Shown here: positions 60,837 through 64,000 of the stretch, in pieces | Layout of the letters: each line of letters begins with the position of its first letter | How positions within the stretch are numbered: position 1 is the first letter of the stretch | From: Ruminococcaceae bacterium AB4001 | Lineage (GTDB): Bacteria; Bacillota; Clostridia; Saccharofermentanales; Saccharofermentanaceae | Direction of reading: 5' to 3' | DNA: 64,000 nt | NCBI GenBank assembly: GCA_000621765.1 | Contig: JHXJ01000011.1 | Location: forward strand, 57,906-121,905 | Notes under the pieces: model-generated | What the model was told of the DNA's origin: nothing | Database searches by the model: none | What the model saw: only the letters and a program-made list of their open reading frames with translations | Program-made: the position numbers and the translations under genes

Positions 60837-62080
60837 CCAATCAATCCATGAGGTTCATATGTCCCGTCAGAACATATATCCACATTGTAAGCGTGATCTG
60901 TAAACATCTCATCAAGGCCGACCAAGACTGAGCCTGAACCATCAGATGAAAGCGATATGCTAATGATACTAAGCCTGTTTTTACACTCTTCCTTAGTAAG
61001 CCTTACATCGCCCTCTGATTCACCTTCCCATGTTGTGATCATACCATCTTCATCCTCAAGGGCATTCACAACTGTTTCAAACACAGCCTGTTCAAAAGTT
61101 TCTTTGTCCTTAAGGATCTTGCTAAAGTGTTTTGTTGAAAGAGACGCAGACTTCAGATTATCAGGATCGCATGCGAGTGTTACGTCAACTTCTGTATTGT
61201 TATCAGAGGAATCCCAGAGGATTAATCCTGTTGCTTCGCCATCCTTTACGTCAAAATCGTCTTCGCCTTCGATATGCCACTTGCCCGGAGTAAGTACTTC
61301 CTCGTTCAGTTTCTTAAGCTCATCGTCATTAACATCTACCTCAAGAAGTTTATCAAGTATGTAGGTATTTAGAGAATTATCAGAGGTGCGTTTCCTTGCA
61401 GTGATCCTTATGATACTTCCTGCCTTAAGTTTCAGATTAAGATTAGAATTAAAGTTCCACTTATCATATGGTATCTCAAGAAGCCCGTCGATCATCCTTG
61501 CTTTGCCTGATTCGGCATAACGGATAACATTGAAAGATCTTAAACAATGGCAGATTAAATATGGCTTACCCGATTTGTAATTGCTGAGATCGACATCCTT
61601 TCTGAGGATTACTGATATCTCCTGAGCCGTTGTTTCGGTATCCTTATAGTACTTCTCGAGCGCATTCTGATAGATTGTACCGTCTCCGCTTATATCAACA
61701 TCTATTTCGAGTACCTCTTCAAGAAAGAAGTAGCGGTAATTAGGCCTGACTCTAACGCGTGCGGGTCTTACACGCAGGCGATATATCTTACCGGTCTTGA
61801 ACTCAGGTTTATATGGATAACCGAACATACTCTTCTTACAAAACCAGAAGACATCACCGTATTCTCCAACAACTCCTTCCGGGTCATTAAGCCACGGCGC
61901 TCCATAATTGAAACTGGCAAGCGACTCCTTCCCGAAACGCGGAAAAGGTCCGTTGCCCTTATGCCAGCAATACCTTCCTTCGACGACGATCTCTATGCTT
62001 TTATCTTCAAACTGAGCTATAAACTCTTCTTTGGTTATAGTGTTGTTTTTTATGAATTTGGGTTCTTCTGTAACACTCAT
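60833..62080 (-). CDS. DUF2262-type protein, unknown function
   Basis: 415 residues, cytoplasmic. An N-terminal beta-rich part (about 20-250: IEIVVEGRYCWHKGNGPFPR, YRLRVRPARVRVRPNYRYFF) and a C-terminal domain ending SISLSSDGSGSVLVGLDEMF and HAYNVDICSDGTYEPHGLIG resemble the DUF2262 family together with its common N-terminal companion. No enzyme motif seen. SD AGGAAAG before the ATG. A short frameshifted frame overlaps its stop by ATGA and a terminator follows at 60679-60651. The 62081-62287 gap to the divergent gene shows no clear promoter. Confidence 0.7.
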   Translation of the reverse strand: MSVTEEPKFIKNNTITKEEFIAQFEDKSIEIVVEGRYCWHKGNGPFPRFGKESLASFNYGAPWLNDPEGVVGEYGDVFWFCKKSMFGYPYKPEFKTGKIYRLRVRPARVRVRPNYRYFFLEEVLEIDVDISGDGTIYQNALEKYYKDTETTAQEISVILRKDVDLSNYKSGKPYLICHCLRSFNVIRYAESGKARMIDGLLEIPYDKWNFNSNLNLKLKAGSIIRITARKRTSDNSLNTYILDKLLEVDVNDDELKKLNEEVLTPGKWHIEGEDDFDVKDGEATGLILWDSSDNNTEVDVTLACDPDNLKSASLSTKHFSKILKDKETFEQAVFETVVNALEDEDGMITTWEGESEGDVRLTKEECKNRLSIISISLSSDGSGSVLVGLDEMFTDHAYNVDICSDGTYEPHGLIG

Positions 62081-62287
62081 CTGATTCTTTCCTCTACATT
62101 GCTTTTAATATGCAGCCACAAAACATCTTTCTAAGATTAAAGTTTCTCACTCTTTATAAGAGAAGTAAAATGGACCTTTAAATCCCGATTATTCCATATA
62201 TTATGTTAAAATACCATATCGCAAAGAGACTGATTCTGATGGATATTCGATGTCTTCCTTTGCACTTGGATAATGGGGAGATCTGAT

Positions 62288-63604
62288 ATGAATTTGCGCA
62301 AAGCATTTGTGAGCATGGCTGCAATCTTGATGGCAGGATTACTGTCGTTTTCGGCATTCCAAAACACTCTCCGCGCAGAATCCGATATTAATGACAAATC
62401 CGCCAAAGAGATCAGGAGCGGAACGGCCCATATTTCTGGCGCGATGGAAAACAATATCTATTTCGGAAACTACTGGCAGTCCGTTAAGAGTGAAGATGCG
62501 ACAGACAGCAACAGGGAGCCCGTCAAGTGGAGAGTTCTCGCAAACGACGGCAGCCTCTTCGTTGTGTCAGATCAGAACCTTGATTGCGTCGAATATAATA
62601 AATCGGTTGAAACTGTCACCTGGGAAGAATGTTCCTTGAGGAAGTGGCTCAACAGCACATTCTTTGATAATGCTTTCACGTCACAGGAGCAGGGCGCAGT
62701 CCTTGAATCACTCGTCGTAAACGAGGATGGCGCGAAGGGCTCTGAAGCAGGTGCCAATACCTATGACAGGGTTTATCTTTTATCCATTTATGAAGTAATC
62801 GATCCCGACCTGGGATTCACAACTGAGTGGAAGGACAAGGGCGGCCCGCGCATCACGCTTAACACCGAATACACCAAGAGCAAGGGCGCCCTGACTGGCG
62901 CAGATATGTCAGGCGCGTGGTGGCTCAGGACCCCCGGCGACCCTAAAAATGCGGCGAACGTATATAATGCCGGCAACGTTTTCGTAAGAGGCGGCAGCGT
63001 GAATAACTTCATTTTCGCAGTGCGGCCTGCGATGAATATCGACACGTCAAAAGTGCTTTTCACATCATCAGCTGATGGCGGCAAAACTTCAGGCGTGCCC
63101 GGACCAGACGCAATGAGGGAAGTTGGTTCTTATACCGGCAGTGATTGGAAACTCACTATAAAAGACGATACAAGACCTGTATTCGCAGCTTCCGTTTCAG
63201 GCTCGAAAACGATACTCCAAGACGGAGCGGTAGTGCTCAAATACGAGGGTGCTGCGACAGGTGAGAACGAATATATCTCGGCGATGATCGAAGATGCTGG
63301 AGGCAACATTCTTTACTATGGAAATATCGTTGATAATACCTCTGCCGGCGCTGCTGATTCAGGAAAAGCCGCATTCAATGTCCCGGCAGAACTGACGCCT
63401 GGAAACTACATGATCCTGGTCTTTTCCGAACAGTGTAACGGCAGCTTTAAGACGGATCTGGCAAGCGGCATCGTGACGCTCGACATCACCATTTCGAAGT
63501 ATAAGACAGCAGACAGGAATATCTGCATCGGAATCGTCGCTGCAATTGTTGTAGCTGCATGCGTTGTCGTGGCTTTCGTTGTCAGAAAGAAGCACAGTAC
63601 TTAA
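62288..63604 (+). CDS. Exported DUF6273-like surface protein with C-terminal membrane anchor
   Basis: 438 residues. Signal peptide (1-30, ending TLRAES), then a domain with NIYFGNYWQS, PVKWRVLANDGSLFVVSDQN, CSLRKWLNSTFFDNAFTSQE, the WWLRTPG signature and VNNFIFAVRPAMNI, matching the DUF6273-type domain common in Clostridia surface proteins. A second beta domain (about 290-400) precedes a C-terminal helix (about 412-432) and a basic tail, so it is anchored like the GH5 cellulase. I use the ATG at 62288, preceded by GGGGAGATCTGAT, over an ATG five codons upstream. Ligand unknown. Confidence 0.82.
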   Translation: MNLRKAFVSMAAILMAGLLSFSAFQNTLRAESDINDKSAKEIRSGTAHISGAMENNIYFGNYWQSVKSEDATDSNREPVKWRVLANDGSLFVVSDQNLDCVEYNKSVETVTWEECSLRKWLNSTFFDNAFTSQEQGAVLESLVVNEDGAKGSEAGANTYDRVYLLSIYEVIDPDLGFTTEWKDKGGPRITLNTEYTKSKGALTGADMSGAWWLRTPGDPKNAANVYNAGNVFVRGGSVNNFIFAVRPAMNIDTSKVLFTSSADGGKTSGVPGPDAMREVGSYTGSDWKLTIKDDTRPVFAASVSGSKTILQDGAVVLKYEGAATGENEYISAMIEDAGGNILYYGNIVDNTSAGAADSGKAAFNVPAELTPGNYMILVFSEQCNGSFKTDLASGIVTLDITISKYKTADRNICIGIVAAIVVAACVVVAFVVRKKHST

Positions 63605-63613
63605 ATATATACT

Positions 63614-63745
63614 TCAAATGTAAAGCGGGGGCATCTCTTCCGGAGTAGCAAACTCAAAAGACATTGTAGTGGTCATCATTGTATAAGAAGCGTTGCTCTT
63701 AAGAAACACATACCTGTTATTTGGAGTAATGTCAAAGGCTCTTTT
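63614..63745 (-). pseudogene. 3' fragment of a minus-strand gene cut by an insertion sequence
   Basis: The minus strand holds an open frame ending at TGA (63616-63614) and running back toward the IS edge: AFDITPNNRYVFLKSNASYT, then MMTTTMSFEFATPEEMPPLY. It has no start of its own before the IS promoter region, reads as the C-terminus of a protein, and sits 9 nt from the convergent surface gene. The right boundary (near 63740) is approximate because the IS end is not proven. Confidence 0.45.
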
Positions 63746-63756
63746 CAAATTTATAG

Positions 63757-63785
63757 TTGACAAACGTATGTTCTAGTTATAAGAT
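63757..63785 (+). promoter_or_regulatory. Promoter of the transposase gene
   Basis: TTGACA (63757-63762), a 17-bp spacer and TAAGAT (63780-63785). The transposase ATG is 40 nt downstream. Confidence 0.65.
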
Positions 63786-63825
63786 ATGCGCAGAACATTT
63801 GTTTGTCTCAGAAGGAGTCTGTACG

Positions 63826-64000
63826 ATGTCAGAGTTGATGGAAGTCTTTGCTGCATATAAGAAGTTGTCCGTCACTGATCGTATTGTGTTCTATACTACC
63901 CTTTCAAACAATGTGAATGTCAAAGAGGATAATCTTCAGGACTTTCTAATCGAAACACGTATTGCTGACGGTAATACATGTATCTATTGCGAAGGTTCTC
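63826..64000 (+). CDS. IS1595-like transposase (5' end only)
   Basis: 58 codons reach the window edge. The start follows AAGGAGTCTGTACG. After a helical N-terminus (ELMEVFAAYKKLSVTDRIVF), the sequence enters ADGNTCIYCEG, the first half of a zinc ribbon (CxxC) typical of IS1595-family transposases that begin with such a ribbon before the DDE domain. The rest is outside the window. The left end of the element probably lies near 63737, where GGCTCTTTTCAAATTTATAG precedes the promoter, but the terminal repeat cannot be verified without the right end. Confidence 0.6.
   Translation, partial: MSELMEVFAAYKKLSVTDRIVFYTTLSNNVNVKEDNLQDFLIETRIADGNTCIYCEGS

Overview
This window looks like a chromosomal segment of an anaerobic, low-to-mid GC Bacillota, most likely a Clostridia-class gut or rumen bacterium. 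The evidence is a trimeric NAD/ferredoxin-type [FeFe] hydrogenase operon, a membrane-anchored GH5 cellulase, a heparinase II/III-like polysaccharide lyase, teichoic-acid-like polymer genes with an LCP protein, LytTR/DUF3021 and YjdF genes, clostridial-style lipoproteins and strong Shine-Dalgarno sequences. A Saccharofermentans/Oscillospirales-like fibre degrader is my guess for a closer relative, but that is inference only.

Layout. 1-5 kb: the 3' end of an EF-G-like gene, then hydC-hydB-hydA (electron-bifurcating hydrogenase) closed by a strong terminator. 5.0-5.4 kb: three palindromic repeats with a 52-bp period. 5.4-10.6 kb: a LacI-like sensor fused to a GGDEF domain, facing a GT-C-like membrane protein with a long acidic insert. 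10.8-18.5 kb: a surface/envelope block with dCMP deaminase, anchored GH5 cellulase, a single-pass membrane protein and a 1353-residue Thr/Pro-stalk plus Ala/Glu coiled-coil protein behind a promoter that contains a perfect inverted repeat. 18.5-21.2 kb: a lipoprotein with five VYGPP(P/G) repeats followed 3 nt later by a radical SAM/SPASM enzyme, then an SDR and an SCP2-like protein. This is the best candidate here for an under-described peptide-modification system. 21.3-23.4 kb: a sialate O-acetylesterase-like pseudoenzyme and a CBS-pair protein.

23.4-33.5 kb is a minus-strand cell-envelope cluster: two paralogous YidC-sulfatase fusion proteins around a CDP-glycerol glycerophosphotransferase-like enzyme, an unknown membrane protein and an LCP transferase. 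Together they suggest synthesis, modification and wall attachment of a phosphoglycerol-type polymer. 33.5-49.7 kb is a mosaic of small housekeeping and accessory genes: family 6 UDG, acyltransferase, DinB-like protein, lipoproteins, polysaccharide lyase, an ABC exporter with LytTR-DUF3021, a nucleoside phosphorylase with an HD phosphohydrolase, and yjdF with its riboswitch. It includes a GNAT remnant with a premature stop. 49.8-63.6 kb: a large solute-binding-like lipoprotein, tcdA, an internally deleted AAC(3)-type gene, a LUD protein, a lipoprotein esterase, a two-component system, APH-like and GNAT genes, a DUF2262-type protein and a surface DUF6273-like protein. The right edge carries the start of an apparent IS1595-type transposase, which seems to have cut a minus-strand gene.

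Regulation. Many promoters here share an extended -10 of the form TGNTATAAT, often with the same sequence just downstream. Several genes have the -10 only 6-8 nt before the start codon and no clear Shine-Dalgarno, suggesting leaderless transcripts. I saw no rRNA, tRNA or CRISPR array. All family names come from reading motifs by eye; no database search was run.
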